Counted from the stretch's first letter, positions 1 through 8,568 are shown. The stretch is DNA of 63,526 nt from Lachnospiraceae bacterium (GCA_024696005.1 JAILHF010000073.1:1-63526), one strand, 5' to 3'. Made by a program: numbers and translations. Notes: generated from the sequence alone by a model not told the origin.

Positions 1-2
1 GT

Positions 3-141
3 TCAGTCCCGAGCCACGCACTTCGCTGCGTGGCTACGGGCCGACACTTGGGCTGGCAGGCTTGCCGCCCATCGGCGAAGCCGATTATGCATGGCGGCAA
101 GCCAGTTACGTTCAGTGGCTGGCAAGCCACTGAACAGTAAC
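3..141. repeat. Hairpin-rich dispersed repeat, copy 1 (window start)
   Basis: The unit folds into three successive perfect hairpins. AGCCACGCA (12-20) pairs with TGCGTGGCT (27-35). An 11-bp stem GGCTTGCCGCC (59-69) pairs with 93-103 and encloses an inner ATCGGC/GCCGAT stem (71-85). GTTCAGTGGCT (110-120) pairs with AGCCACTGAAC (125-135). The reverse complement of 63388-63526 matches it over 139 bases with one difference, at position 46. A diverged copy lies at 16023-16210. No protein is coded here. Confidence 0.95.
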
Positions 142-145
142 GAAT

Positions 146-943
146 TTACAGCCCGGACAGGAATTCTTCGATGAGACGGTTGACCTGTTCGGGTTGATCG
201 TCATTGGAATTGTGGGCAGCGTCTTTCACCCATTTCACGGAAGTGTTCAGCTCTTTTGCCCATTGTTCATTGTACTGCTTCACCCTTCCGGTGATGTCGA
301 ATTCACCGACGATGAGCAGCGTGGGGCAGCTGATCTGCAGGTCGCAGTTGTCCTCCAGAAATCCGGCAAAGCCGATCCCCATCAGATGACAGAGTTCGTT
401 TTTTTCGTAGACCGAAAGCATGTCCTCCATGTTCCGGCGGGCACGCTCTTCACGTGCGGTCTGTTTCGCGATGGCCTTTTTCAGCGCTTTTTCCGGATAA
501 AGACGGGACATCCATTCCACCTGTCTGAGCCACCATCTGTCGGACTTCGAATAATACTTTTCACCAAAGGGCGTGCTGTCCAGGGAAACAAAGGCTTTCA
601 CGCGTTCCGGCGCACGCTTGAGCACGGACTGGGTGATGAAACCGCCCATGGACTGCCCGATGAAGACTGCTTCGGCGATCCCCAGTTCATCCAGGATCCG
701 GATCAGGGCGTTGGCGGCTTTTTCGTAGGTGAAGTCTTTGAAGGGACGTGACAGGCCGTGCGCGGGAGCGTCCCAGGTGATCACGTTATAACGATCGGAA
801 AAATGGCCGAGCTGCTGTTCGAACAATTGATGACTTGCGGTCAGGCCGTGCAAAAAGAGCAGGCTGAGCCTGTCGGGACGGATCTCCCCGGAGATCCAAT
901 AGCGGATGTTTCCGGATTCGGTTTCGAGTGTTTTTTCGATCAT
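146..943 (-). CDS. Alpha/beta-fold hydrolase
   Basis: A 265-residue alpha/beta hydrolase, probably a cytoplasmic esterase or lipase-like enzyme; the substrate cannot be told. It has the oxyanion-side HG in FLHGLTAS, the nucleophile elbow GQSMGG, the acid in GEFDITG and the catalytic histidine in DAAHNSN, so the Ser-Asp-His triad is complete. The family usually has 250-300 residues. The reading frame is open up to 979, but MIEKTLE at 943 is the natural N-terminus. A TATAAT box ends only 6 bases before this ATG, so the messenger may be leaderless. It is transcribed away from the cysteine synthase gene, alone, and ends beside the terminal repeat. Confidence 0.85.
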   Translation of the reverse strand: MIEKTLETESGNIRYWISGEIRPDRLSLLFLHGLTASHQLFEQQLGHFSDRYNVITWDAPAHGLSRPFKDFTYEKAANALIRILDELGIAEAVFIGQSMGGFITQSVLKRAPERVKAFVSLDSTPFGEKYYSKSDRWWLRQVEWMSRLYPEKALKKAIAKQTAREERARRNMEDMLSVYEKNELCHLMGIGFAGFLEDNCDLQISCPTLLIVGEFDITGRVKQYNEQWAKELNTSVKWVKDAAHNSNDDQPEQVNRLIEEFLSGL

Positions 944-979
944 GCTGTCATTATACATCCCTGCAGGCACCGCGCGCAA
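941..979 (-). promoter_or_regulatory. Promoter abutting the hydrolase start codon
   Basis: On the minus strand TTGCGC (979-974), an 18-base spacer and a perfect TATAAT (955-950) are followed after 6 bases by the ATG at 943. Initiation at the usual distance would fall on the A of the ATG. No Shine-Dalgarno sequence stands at the correct distance for another start. Confidence 0.5.
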
Positions 980-1088
980 GGTAAATGGACTTTTTCTCCT
1001 TCCCGTGATAAACTATTGCTTTAGTTGTTGAATGCCGCGGGATCTGTGACATGATGCGAAAATAATCTGTCGGAGAGTATGGAAGAAA

Positions 1089-2015
1089 ATGATTTACGAA
1101 AATATTCTGGAAGCGATGGGCAATACGCCCATGATCCGTCTGAATCACATGACGGAAGAGAACGATGCCCGCATACTGGTAAAATACGAAGGACTGAACG
1201 TCGGCGGTTCCATCAAGACGCGGACCGCTTTTCAGATGATCGAAGCGGCGGAGGAGGAAGGGCTCCTTAACAGCGATTCCGTCATCGTCGAACCGACCAG
1301 CGGAAACCAGGGGATCGGCCTGGCGCTTGTCGGTGCCGTGAAGGGATACCGCGTGATCATCATCATGCCGGATTCGGTGAGCGCGGAACGGCGCCTTTTG
1401 ATCAGGCAGTACGGTGCCGAGCTGATGCTGATCCATGATGATGACAACATCGGCGAATGCATCGACCGCTGCATCGAGACCGCAAAGAAGCTTTGCAGGG
1501 AAAACAAAAACTATTACATGCCGGACCAGTTTTCCAATCCGGATAATACGAAAGCGCATCTTCTGCATACCGGCAAAGAGATCCTGGCCCAGGTAGACGG
1601 CCCGATCCACGGCTTCTGCTCCGGGATCGGAACCGGAGGGACCATCAGCGGGATCGGAAGAGCATTGAAGGAAAAGAATCCGGACATGCTGATCTGGGCG
1701 GCGGAACCCGAGAACGCGGCCATACTGTCCGGCGGATCCATCGGTTCCCATCTGCAGATGGGGATCGGAGACGGCCTGATCCCGCCGATCCTCGACCGCG
1801 ACATCATCAGCCGCATCGAGCTTGTTTCGGATGAAGAGGCCATAGAGACCACGAAGAAGCTGATCCGCGCGGAAGGGATCCTCTGCGGGATCTCGAGCGG
1901 AACGAATGTATGCGTTGCGATCCGGATGGCAAAGCTGCTCGGAAAAGGACATACGGTCGTTACCGTTCTGCCGGATACGGGAGAGCGTTATTTCAGCACC
2001 GAACTGTTTCAATGA
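1089..2015 (+). CDS. cysK: Cysteine synthase family protein (PLP-dependent)
   Basis: A 308-residue fold-type II PLP enzyme that would make cysteine from O-acetylserine and sulfide in the cytoplasm. The PLP lysine is in GGSIKTRTA (near residue 41), the substrate loop is PTSGNQGIG and the phosphate-binding loop is GTGGTISGIG. The loop reads SGNQG where CysK usually has SGNTG, so a related beta-replacement activity is possible. The start follows GGAAG. It heads a run of same-strand genes reaching the metallo-hydrolase. No T-box or S-box is visible in its 110-base leader. Confidence 0.85.
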   Translation: MIYENILEAMGNTPMIRLNHMTEENDARILVKYEGLNVGGSIKTRTAFQMIEAAEEEGLLNSDSVIVEPTSGNQGIGLALVGAVKGYRVIIIMPDSVSAERRLLIRQYGAELMLIHDDDNIGECIDRCIETAKKLCRENKNYYMPDQFSNPDNTKAHLLHTGKEILAQVDGPIHGFCSGIGTGGTISGIGRALKEKNPDMLIWAAEPENAAILSGGSIGSHLQMGIGDGLIPPILDRDIISRIELVSDEEAIETTKKLIRAEGILCGISSGTNVCVAIRMAKLLGKGHTVVTVLPDTGERYFSTELFQ

Positions 2016-2042
2016 AACGCTTCGCAGGGAAGACGAAAGCAC

Positions 2043-2342
2043 ATGACGGATGAATGGACAAGAGCAAAAGAGCAGCTGGTTGCGGCAGTCAGGCAGCTCG
2101 GCTTTCCCGGGGAACTGGGAGAGCAGATCGCAAAACAGCTCGGAAGCCCGAAAGCGATGGGCAGGATGACGGCATATCTGCACTGCGAAAAACCGAAAAG
2201 TGCGGAAGTGATCGTGGACGAGATGCTGGCGATCTGTTCGGACATCGACCGCTGGAGGGAGAAAAAGGCGGCTGAGGAAGCGAATGCAAGGTACAACGAG
2301 ATCCTGTATCACGGAATCGGAACGGGGGACGGAGATGACTGA
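2043..2342 (+). CDS. Conserved-looking small protein, unknown function
   Basis: A 99-residue soluble, mostly helical, charged protein not recognised as a named family. It begins 27 bases after the cysteine synthase, and its last 8 bases overlap the start of the following metallo-hydrolase, so the three are probably co-transcribed and translationally coupled. It has no membrane segment and only one cysteine. The low-complexity tail GTGDGDD lies in the overlap. Confidence 0.7.
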   Translation: MTDEWTRAKEQLVAAVRQLGFPGELGEQIAKQLGSPKAMGRMTAYLHCEKPKSAEVIVDEMLAICSDIDRWREKKAAEEANARYNEILYHGIGTGDGDD

Positions 2343-2973
2343 AAATATCGAAGTGTTCAAACACAACAGCATTCGGATCAAAGCCATGTGCGGCAATCTC
2401 TACATCGATCCCTTTGAGCTTGAGGAATGCCCGAAGGATGCGGCCTGCATCTTCATCACCCACGATCACTACGATCATTTTTCTCCGAAGGACATTGAAA
2501 AAGCCGCCTGCGCCGATACGATCCTGGTGGTCCCGGAGAAGATGGAAGCGAAGGCGCGCACGGTGCAGGATCTGGTCGGAAAGATCGTGACGGTCAAGCC
2601 CGGAACCTTCCACGAGATCGGCGGTCTGGAAGTGGAAACGGTCCCTGCCTATAACATCATGAAGCCTTTTCATCCGAAAAAAGCGGGGTGGGTCGGCTAC
2701 GTCCTGCATGTCAACGGAAAGCGCATCTATGCTGCCGGGGATATCGATGCGATCAGGGAAGCGGCTGCCGTGAAATGCGATGTGGCGCTGGTCCCGATCG
2801 GAGGCTTTTATACGATGGACGCAAAGAAAGCCGCGGAACTGATCAATGCGATGCATCCGTCCGTGGCCATCCCGGTCCATTACGGAGCCATCGTCGGAAA
2901 GCCGGAAGATGCGGAAGTTTTTGCGCAGAATGTTAAGGCGCCGATCCGGACCGAGATCAAGATCAAATTCTAG
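2335..2973 (+). CDS. Metallo-beta-lactamase fold hydrolase (UlaG-like)
   Basis: A 212-residue cytoplasmic metal-dependent hydrolase. The signature is THDHYDHF (near residue 43), followed by AAGDID and a late histidine in IPVHYGAI. Its short length and the HDHYDHF form match the UlaG/COG2220 group rather than beta-lactamases. ATG 2335 has GGACGGAG in front; the frame is open back to 2284, but that extension is not family-like. The substrate is unknown; lactonase or phosphodiester activity would fit the group. Confidence 0.85.
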   Translation: MTENIEVFKHNSIRIKAMCGNLYIDPFELEECPKDAACIFITHDHYDHFSPKDIEKAACADTILVVPEKMEAKARTVQDLVGKIVTVKPGTFHEIGGLEVETVPAYNIMKPFHPKKAGWVGYVLHVNGKRIYAAGDIDAIREAAAVKCDVALVPIGGFYTMDAKKAAELINAMHPSVAIPVHYGAIVGKPEDAEVFAQNVKAPIRTEIKIKF

Positions 2974-2986
2974 GGAGGGTGTGACC

Positions 2987-3538
2987 ATGCCGAACAGTCT
3001 GTTTTTGAAGATCATGCCGATCATCGTGGCAGTGCTTCTTGTGACCGCACTCATCGTCGTCTTCCTCGCATGGAAGAGAAAGGAAAAATACATGAAGCTG
3101 GGAGAATTGAAGAACTTCTCATACAGTCCGGGATATTGCGACATGCTCGGCGAAAGCCATTCCGCGGAGCTGCGGAATGGCGGGGACGGAAGCTGGACTC
3201 TGATCTCTTATGACCGGCAGGAGCACAGCGAACCCCTGATCAAAACGACCTATGCCGTTTCGGAAGAAGAGGTCCTCCGTTTCGAGGAGTATCTGAAAGA
3301 GAAGAAGATCGCATCTCTGGACGGGCGGAAGGACAGCGATGATTTTGCAACGGATTACAGTCCCTGGAGTTATCGCCTTCTTTATGACAACAGCTCCGTG
3401 GGAGGAGAGAAAAACGCGGAATACGCGATCCGGGAATTCCGGAAATATTCGGATGCGGACAAGGCATTGCTGAAGGAACTGGGAGAACGCTGGAAAAGCC
3501 TTTTCGGGGAGAAGATCTCGGAAGAGCCGGAGGAGTGA
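2987..3538 (+). CDS. Membrane-anchored protein of unknown function
   Basis: 183 residues: one N-terminal membrane helix (about residues 9-28, followed by WKRKEK), then a mixed alpha/beta domain of about 150 residues, probably outside the cell or facing the cytosol from a signal anchor. There is no lipobox or catalytic motif. The start at 2987 follows GGGAGGGT; the frame is open back to 2846 but that part overlaps the preceding gene. It lies 13 bases after the metallo-hydrolase, in the same apparent operon. Confidence 0.75.
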   Translation: MPNSLFLKIMPIIVAVLLVTALIVVFLAWKRKEKYMKLGELKNFSYSPGYCDMLGESHSAELRNGGDGSWTLISYDRQEHSEPLIKTTYAVSEEEVLRFEEYLKEKKIASLDGRKDSDDFATDYSPWSYRLLYDNSSVGGEKNAEYAIREFRKYSDADKALLKELGERWKSLFGEKISEEPEE

Positions 3539-3601
3539 CGCGGCCTGCCGCACGCTAACGTTGCCGGGCGGAACTTCTTCAGTGCACCGGATCCGGGTGT
3601 A

Positions 3602-3630
3602 TTGAAAAAGCCTTCCGCAGCCTATATAAT
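3602..3630 (+). promoter_or_regulatory. Sigma-A promoter
   Basis: TTGAAA (3602-3607), 17 bases, TATAAT (3625-3630). It lies about 40 bases before the start of the zinc-ribbon membrane protein, so it probably starts a new unit that may include the ABC exporter. Confidence 0.8.
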
Positions 3631-3670
3631 AAAATCGGATACAGGAATTTCTTGCGAAGGGGGAAAAAAG

Positions 3671-4492
3671 ATGACGAGTGGGGTTGCTACTTTAATATTC
3701 GGACTGATCTTTGCGGCAGTGGGCTTCGGCGTGATGTGCATCGGCATATTCAAGCCGCCCGGAACGGTGGTCGAGAACGCGGGCATCGCGCTGGTCGCCG
3801 GACTGATCTTCGGTGTGATCGGACTGATCGTGCTGGGCAGAGGCGTTCTGGATCTGGTCAGGTATCTTACCGCGATCAAAAACGGAACCCGTTACGCGGC
3901 CAAGGTCTGGAAGCATGATCTGGATTACAGCATAAGGATCAATGACCATCCCGCGATCCTTCTGGTTGTCCGTTATTTTGACAACAACGGACGCCTGCAC
4001 GAGGAATCCCTGAGCACGGGAACAACGAATCAGCATAAATTCCCGCTCGGACAGACCGTCCGGGTGGTGGAATACGAAGACCGGGTATATCTGCTCACCA
4101 AAAAAGCGGAGCCTGTCAGGGTCGACAGGGAAGAGGAGCTGCTGAGCGCGGCGGCCGTTCCGGAGGTATCCATTACCACCGTGATCGTGGAGAGAACAGC
4201 CGCAAGCACCGCCCGCACGGACAATGCGATGGTAAAGATCGCGGGTGCGCTGACGGGCATGGATGAGGATCAGGTGCGGATGCGTGCAAACGCCAACGGT
4301 TATGTCTTTCAGGGGCAGCAGGCTCCCGCCTATACCGCGGGGGGCGGATATGCAGGTGCCGGCCCGTCTTCACCCGCCATCGAAGTGGCCTGTCCGTCCT
4401 GCGGTTCCGTCATGGCGGTATTGCCGGGAACAAAAGTACAGTGCTCCTGCGGAAGACAGTTCTCGCTTACGCAGGATCACATGATCGTATAA
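3671..4492 (+). CDS. Two-TM membrane protein with C-terminal zinc ribbon
   Basis: 273 residues. Two hydrophobic helices near the N-terminus (about 5-25 and 37-58) are followed by a DUF3592-like beta-rich cytoplasmic domain, an Ala/Gly-rich linker, and a zinc ribbon with CPSCG and CSCG near the end. The start at 3671 has GAAGGGGG about 8 bases upstream; an in-frame TTG at 3602 is part of the promoter and is rejected. It sits 15 bases before the ABC exporter genes, but nothing ties the functions together. Confidence 0.75.
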   Translation: MTSGVATLIFGLIFAAVGFGVMCIGIFKPPGTVVENAGIALVAGLIFGVIGLIVLGRGVLDLVRYLTAIKNGTRYAAKVWKHDLDYSIRINDHPAILLVVRYFDNNGRLHEESLSTGTTNQHKFPLGQTVRVVEYEDRVYLLTKKAEPVRVDREEELLSAAAVPEVSITTVIVERTAASTARTDNAMVKIAGALTGMDEDQVRMRANANGYVFQGQQAPAYTAGGGYAGAGPSSPAIEVACPSCGSVMAVLPGTKVQCSCGRQFSLTQDHMIV

Positions 4493-4507
4493 AATGAACG
4501 TCCGATC

Positions 4508-6280
4508 ATGAAACTGATCTTCAGACAGATGAAAAAGCACTGGAAGCCGGTAGCGCTGGCCATCCTGATCAAGTTTCTCGGATCGGTCAGTGAGCTCTCG
4601 CTTCCTTACATACTCGAGTACATCATCGACGAGGTCGTCCCTTCGGGTGTCCTGGCGATGGTGCTCCTTTGGGGTTCGCTGATGTTCGTGACGGCTGTTG
4701 TGTTCCGGGCATTGAACGTCGTTGCGAACAAAAGGGCCATCGATAACGCGCACAGGATCAGCTACGAGATCCGCCAGGAACTCTTCGAAAAGACGATGAA
4801 TCTTTCGGGGACACAGTTTGATTCGCTTACGCTCCCCAGCCTGATCTCCCGCATGACAAGCGACAGTTATAACGTGCAGAGTGCCGTGGCGCAGCTGCAG
4901 AGCCTTTGCGTGCGTTCGCCCATGATGCTGCTCGGCGGCCTGATCATGACCATGTTCATGGATCTGAAGCTGTCTCTGGTCCTGCTCCTTCTGATGCCTG
5001 TTCTGATCCTGGTCATCTATGTCATTTCTTCAAAGGGCATCCCCCTGTATTCCGTAGTCCAGAAAAAGCTCGATGTGGTGGTTCGCGTGATGCGCGAAAA
5101 CATCACCGGCATCCGCGTGGTCAAGGCGCTGAGCAAGGAGGACTTCGAGAAAAGACGTTTCGCGGAGAGCAATCATGAGCTGACCGGGAGCGATGTCACG
5201 GCGGCAACCGTCATGGCGATGCCCGGTCCCGTCATCCAGTTTCTTCTGAACATCGGCCTGTCGGTCGTCGTTTTTGTGGGCGCCTGGCGCGTGAACATCG
5301 GCGAGATCAAGCCCGGTGTGATCCTGGCGTTTCTGACCTATTTCAACATGATCACGATGGGCGTCATGGGACTCAGCAGGATCTTTATCACCATGAGCAA
5401 GGCCAGCGCCAGTGCGAACCGCATCGCGGAGGTGCTTGCCGCGGACACGGATGAAGAAATTTCCGGAGAAGCCGACGGGGAAGCCGGCTGCGAAGAGGGC
5501 GGAGAGCACATCCGTTTCGAGCACGTATCCTTCAGCTACGGAAAGCAGGATGCGGATGAGGCCGGAGACGCTGCGGATTTCGGCGGTGAGACGCGCGAAA
5601 AGGCGCTTTCCGACATTTCCTTCACCATGAAAAAGGGCGAAACGCTCGGGATCATCGGGCCTACCGGCTGCGGCAAGTCCACGATCGTAAATCTCCTGAT
5701 GCGCTTTTACGAGACGGACGAAGGCCGCATCCTGATCGACGGAAAGCCCGTTTCCGCATACGGGAAGGATGAACTGCGCCGGAAATTCGGCACTGTCTTC
5801 CAGAATGACATGATCTTTCAGAACACGCTGTACGAAAACGTTGATTTTGAACGCAGGCTGGATCCGAAGGCGATACGCAGCGCCGTGGAGGATGCCTGTG
5901 CCGCCGAATATGTGGACAGTCTGGAAAAGGGCCTGCAATATGAGGCCAGCATCAAGGGCGCGAACCTCTCCGGCGGCCAGAAGCAGCGCATGCTTGTCGC
6001 AAGGGCGCTGGCCGGGGATCCCGACATCCTGATCCTCGATGACAGCTCCTCTGCGCTGGATTACAGGACGGATGCGGCGATGCGCAAGGCCATCCTGGAG
6101 CATCACCCCGATTCCACGCTGATCTTGATCGCGCAGCGCGTATCGAGTGTGATGAACATGGACAGGATCCTGGTGCTGGATAACGGAAAGTGCATCGGTT
6201 ACGGAACGCACGAGGAACTGATGCAGAGCTGCAGGGATTATCGCGAGACATATGAGGTGCAGATGGGCGCCATGAGCTGA
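4508..6280 (+). CDS. ABC exporter half-transporter, degenerate-site subunit
   Basis: 590 residues: six-helix membrane domain (about 1-320), an acidic linker, then a nucleotide-binding domain with GPTGCGKST, LSGGQKQR and LILDDSSSALD. The residue after the Walker B aspartate is Asp instead of the catalytic Glu, as in the TM287 half of heterodimeric exporters. The next gene supplies the partner, whose signature motif is the altered one. Together they should form one exporter with a single fully hydrolytic site. The substrate is unknown; multidrug, lipid or peptide export are all possible. Confidence 0.9.
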   Translation: MKLIFRQMKKHWKPVALAILIKFLGSVSELSLPYILEYIIDEVVPSGVLAMVLLWGSLMFVTAVVFRALNVVANKRAIDNAHRISYEIRQELFEKTMNLSGTQFDSLTLPSLISRMTSDSYNVQSAVAQLQSLCVRSPMMLLGGLIMTMFMDLKLSLVLLLLMPVLILVIYVISSKGIPLYSVVQKKLDVVVRVMRENITGIRVVKALSKEDFEKRRFAESNHELTGSDVTAATVMAMPGPVIQFLLNIGLSVVVFVGAWRVNIGEIKPGVILAFLTYFNMITMGVMGLSRIFITMSKASASANRIAEVLAADTDEEISGEADGEAGCEEGGEHIRFEHVSFSYGKQDADEAGDAADFGGETREKALSDISFTMKKGETLGIIGPTGCGKSTIVNLLMRFYETDEGRILIDGKPVSAYGKDELRRKFGTVFQNDMIFQNTLYENVDFERRLDPKAIRSAVEDACAAEYVDSLEKGLQYEASIKGANLSGGQKQRMLVARALAGDPDILILDDSSSALDYRTDAAMRKAILEHHPDSTLILIAQRVSSVMNMDRILVLDNGKCIGYGTHEELMQSCRDYRETYEVQMGAMS

Positions 6281-6330
6281 GACACCGCATTTTGCGGGCA
6301 GGTGTAACAGATCCGGAAGGAGAGCGGGAA

Positions 6331-8121
6331 ATGCCGGGACCGGGAGATCGGGGCGGAAAAAAAGAAAAGCCGAAGGACGCCAGGGGTACGCTTTTGCGCA
6401 TCCTGCGCTATCTTTCGAAATATAAGTGGATCATCTTCCTGCTTTTTTTGTGTGCGATCATCAGCAACGTCGGAAACCTCCTGGGGCCGCGCTTTGCCGG
6501 AAAAGCCATCGGCGTGGCGGAGGAAGGCTGCAAAAAGGGAGTGGGGCAGGTGGACATGGACCTGGTGCTCCATTACACACTGCTCATGCTGGCGGCCTAT
6601 GTGGGCTCCAACATCCTGGGCTTTCTGGTGAACGTGTGCATGACGCGCGTGGGAAAACGCGTTGCGGAGCAGCTCAGGCAGGATGTGTTCGAAAAACTCA
6701 TGAAGCTTCCGGTCGGCTATTTTGACCGCAATCAGGCCGGCGACATCATCAGCCGCGTTTCCTACGACATCGACGTGGTCTCGACCTGTCTTTCCACGGA
6801 TGTGATCCAGATCCTCACCAGCACGATCACCGTGGCCGGCAGTTTCATCATCATGTGCACGATCTCGGTCCCGCTGGTTCTGTGCATGATCTTTACCATC
6901 CCGCTTTCGATCTGGTACACCAGGCACATGGGAAAGATCACGCGTCCGCTTTATTCCAAACGGAGCAGCGCGTACGGTGTGATGAACGGATACGCGGAGG
7001 AGATGTTTACGGGACAGAAGACCATCCTTGCCTATGCCTGTGAGGACAGGATGTCCGAAAAGTTCAGCAAGATCAACCGCGGCGCGGCGGAAGCCTACCG
7101 GGATGCCGACGGTTACGGCATGCGGATGGGGCCCACGATCGGCATGATCTCCAACCTGGGCCTGGCTGCCATCGGCATGGGCGGTTCGCTGCTTTACATG
7201 AAGGGCATCGTCGGCCTTGAGCAGATCTCCAGCTTCATCCTATACAGCCGCAAATTCTCGGGACCGATCAACGAGATCTCGAACATCATCAACGAACTCT
7301 TCAGCGCGCTGGCAGCAGGGGAGCGCGTGTTCCGCCTTCTGGACGAGCCCGAGGAGACGGCGGATCTGCCCGAAGCGCGGGAACTTTCGGACTGCCGCGG
7401 CGAGGTGGCTGCGGAGCACGTGGCCTTCGGTTATGTGCCGGAGAAGACGATCCTGCACGACCTGAGCTTTCAGGCGCTTCCCGGCCAAACCATCGCGATC
7501 GTCGGGCCAACCGGCGCCGGCAAGACCACGATCATCAATCTGCTGATGCGTTTTTACGATGTCAATTCGGGCGAAATCCGCGTGGACGGCGAAGAATACA
7601 GGCAGTATGCGATGGAGAGCCTGCGAAAGAATTACGCGATGGTCCTGCAGGATACCTGGCTCTTCCAGGGCACGATCTTTGACAATATCGCCTACGGCAA
7701 GGAGGACGCCACGAAAGAGGAAGTGGTGAGGGCCGCGAAAGCCGCCAAGATCCACGACTACATCCTCAAGCTGCCCAAGGGCTACAATACCGTCATCTAC
7801 GAGGACGGCGGAAACATCTCGAAGGGGCAGAAACAGCTGCTGACCATAGCGAGAGCCATGCTCTATGATACCAACATGCTCATACTCGATGAAGCGACCA
7901 GCAACGTGGATACCAACACGGAGCGGCAGGTGCAGAAGGCGATCCGCAGCCTGATGAAGGGAAAGACCAGCTTTGTCATCGCGCACCGACTCAGCACGAT
8001 CCAGAACGCGGACCGCATCCTGGTCGTCAATAACGGCGATGTGGTCGAACAGGGCGACCACGATGGTCTGATGGAGCAGAAAGGCTTTTATTACAGGCTG
8101 TACGCGAGCCAGTTTGAATAA
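6331..8121 (+). CDS. ABC exporter half-transporter, catalytic-Glu subunit
   Basis: 596 residues. The charged N-terminus is followed by a six-helix domain and a nucleotide-binding domain with GPTGAGKTT, ISKGQKQL and LILDEATSNVD. The Walker B glutamate is present, while the signature motif departs from LSGGQ, the mirror image of the upstream subunit and the pattern of TM288. Start 6331 follows AAGGAGAGCGGG; the open frame to 6292 lacks such a site. It lies 50 bases after its partner. A new promoter follows directly downstream. Confidence 0.9.
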   Translation: MPGPGDRGGKKEKPKDARGTLLRILRYLSKYKWIIFLLFLCAIISNVGNLLGPRFAGKAIGVAEEGCKKGVGQVDMDLVLHYTLLMLAAYVGSNILGFLVNVCMTRVGKRVAEQLRQDVFEKLMKLPVGYFDRNQAGDIISRVSYDIDVVSTCLSTDVIQILTSTITVAGSFIIMCTISVPLVLCMIFTIPLSIWYTRHMGKITRPLYSKRSSAYGVMNGYAEEMFTGQKTILAYACEDRMSEKFSKINRGAAEAYRDADGYGMRMGPTIGMISNLGLAAIGMGGSLLYMKGIVGLEQISSFILYSRKFSGPINEISNIINELFSALAAGERVFRLLDEPEETADLPEARELSDCRGEVAAEHVAFGYVPEKTILHDLSFQALPGQTIAIVGPTGAGKTTIINLLMRFYDVNSGEIRVDGEEYRQYAMESLRKNYAMVLQDTWLFQGTIFDNIAYGKEDATKEEVVRAAKAAKIHDYILKLPKGYNTVIYEDGGNISKGQKQLLTIARAMLYDTNMLILDEATSNVDTNTERQVQKAIRSLMKGKTSFVIAHRLSTIQNADRILVVNNGDVVEQGDHDGLMEQKGFYYRLYASQFE

Positions 8122-8131
8122 AATATCCCAC

Positions 8132-8160
8132 TTTACAAAATCGAACATATGTTCTATACT
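8132..8160 (+). promoter_or_regulatory. Promoter with LexA (SOS) box between -35 and -10
   Basis: TTTACA (8132-8137), 17 bases, TATACT (8155-8160). The spacer holds CGAACATATGTTCT (8142-8155), which fits the Bacillus/Clostridia LexA consensus (CGAAC-N4-GTTCG type) in both half-sites. LexA bound here would cover the promoter. Confidence 0.85.
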
Positions 8161-8181
8161 TCAAGAACGAGGTGGTAGAGT

Positions 8182-8475
8182 ATGGGACAGAATGTGCCTG
8201 CTCTTGTAGCAGTGGATGTGATATGCCAGCATAGCAAAGACGGCGCCATCGTGCCCATCCGGATACGTGTGACGGACGAGGACGGCCTGAAGCAGGCGTT
8301 TACGATCAAGGAATACCGGGAATTGCCGCAGCAGGGCGCACGCACGATGCCCGACGGGGTCTATGTCACGGATCATACCATGATCTTTGAGTGCAAGATC
8401 GTGATCTTTGAGCGGCTGCGCCTGATACGCCTGTATTATGAACCTGCGCAGATGATATGGAGGATGACAGGCTGA
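8182..8475 (+). CDS. Probable SOS-induced small protein, unknown function
   Basis: A 97-residue soluble protein without membrane helix, LysM domain or cysteine motif, so it is not a YneA-type division inhibitor. The sequence is beta-rich in its first half and ends in a basic, aromatic segment (RLRLIRLYYEPAQMIW). The start follows GAGGTGG. It stands alone between the ABC exporter and aspS, and its promoter carries a LexA box. The family was not recognised; the SOS link is from the promoter only. Confidence 0.8.
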   Translation: MGQNVPALVAVDVICQHSKDGAIVPIRIRVTDEDGLKQAFTIKEYRELPQQGARTMPDGVYVTDHTMIFECKIVIFERLRLIRLYYEPAQMIWRMTG

Positions 8476-8522
8476 GACGGGCGGGGCCGTTTGCGGAAAA
8501 CTATGGTCATTTCGGAAAAATG

Positions 8523-8568
8523 TGATATAATGGTGCGGATTCCGAACGGGGAGGAAAGAGCCCCGTTC
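8523..8568 (+). promoter_or_regulatory. aspS promoter (extended -10) and leader hairpin
   Basis: TG-A-TATAAT (8523-8531) is an extended -10 without a clear -35. The transcript would then carry GAACGGGG (8544-8551) pairing with CCCCGTTC (8561-8568) around a 9-base purine loop. Only two T follow, so it is a weak terminator at best. No T-box specifier loop or TGG anticodon-binding sequence is present. Confidence 0.6.

Noticed and set aside
1020-1088. Promoter TTGAAT-N17-ATGATG for the cysteine synthase
   Set aside because: The -10 is too poor to call; another start region is possible.
951-2396. 481-codon open frame antisense to the cysteine synthase
   Set aside because: Shadow of the PLP enzyme and the small gene after it.
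4508-8121. Bacteriocin or lasso peptide exporter cluster
   Set aside because: No precursor peptide, peptidase domain or modification enzyme was found next to the ABC genes.
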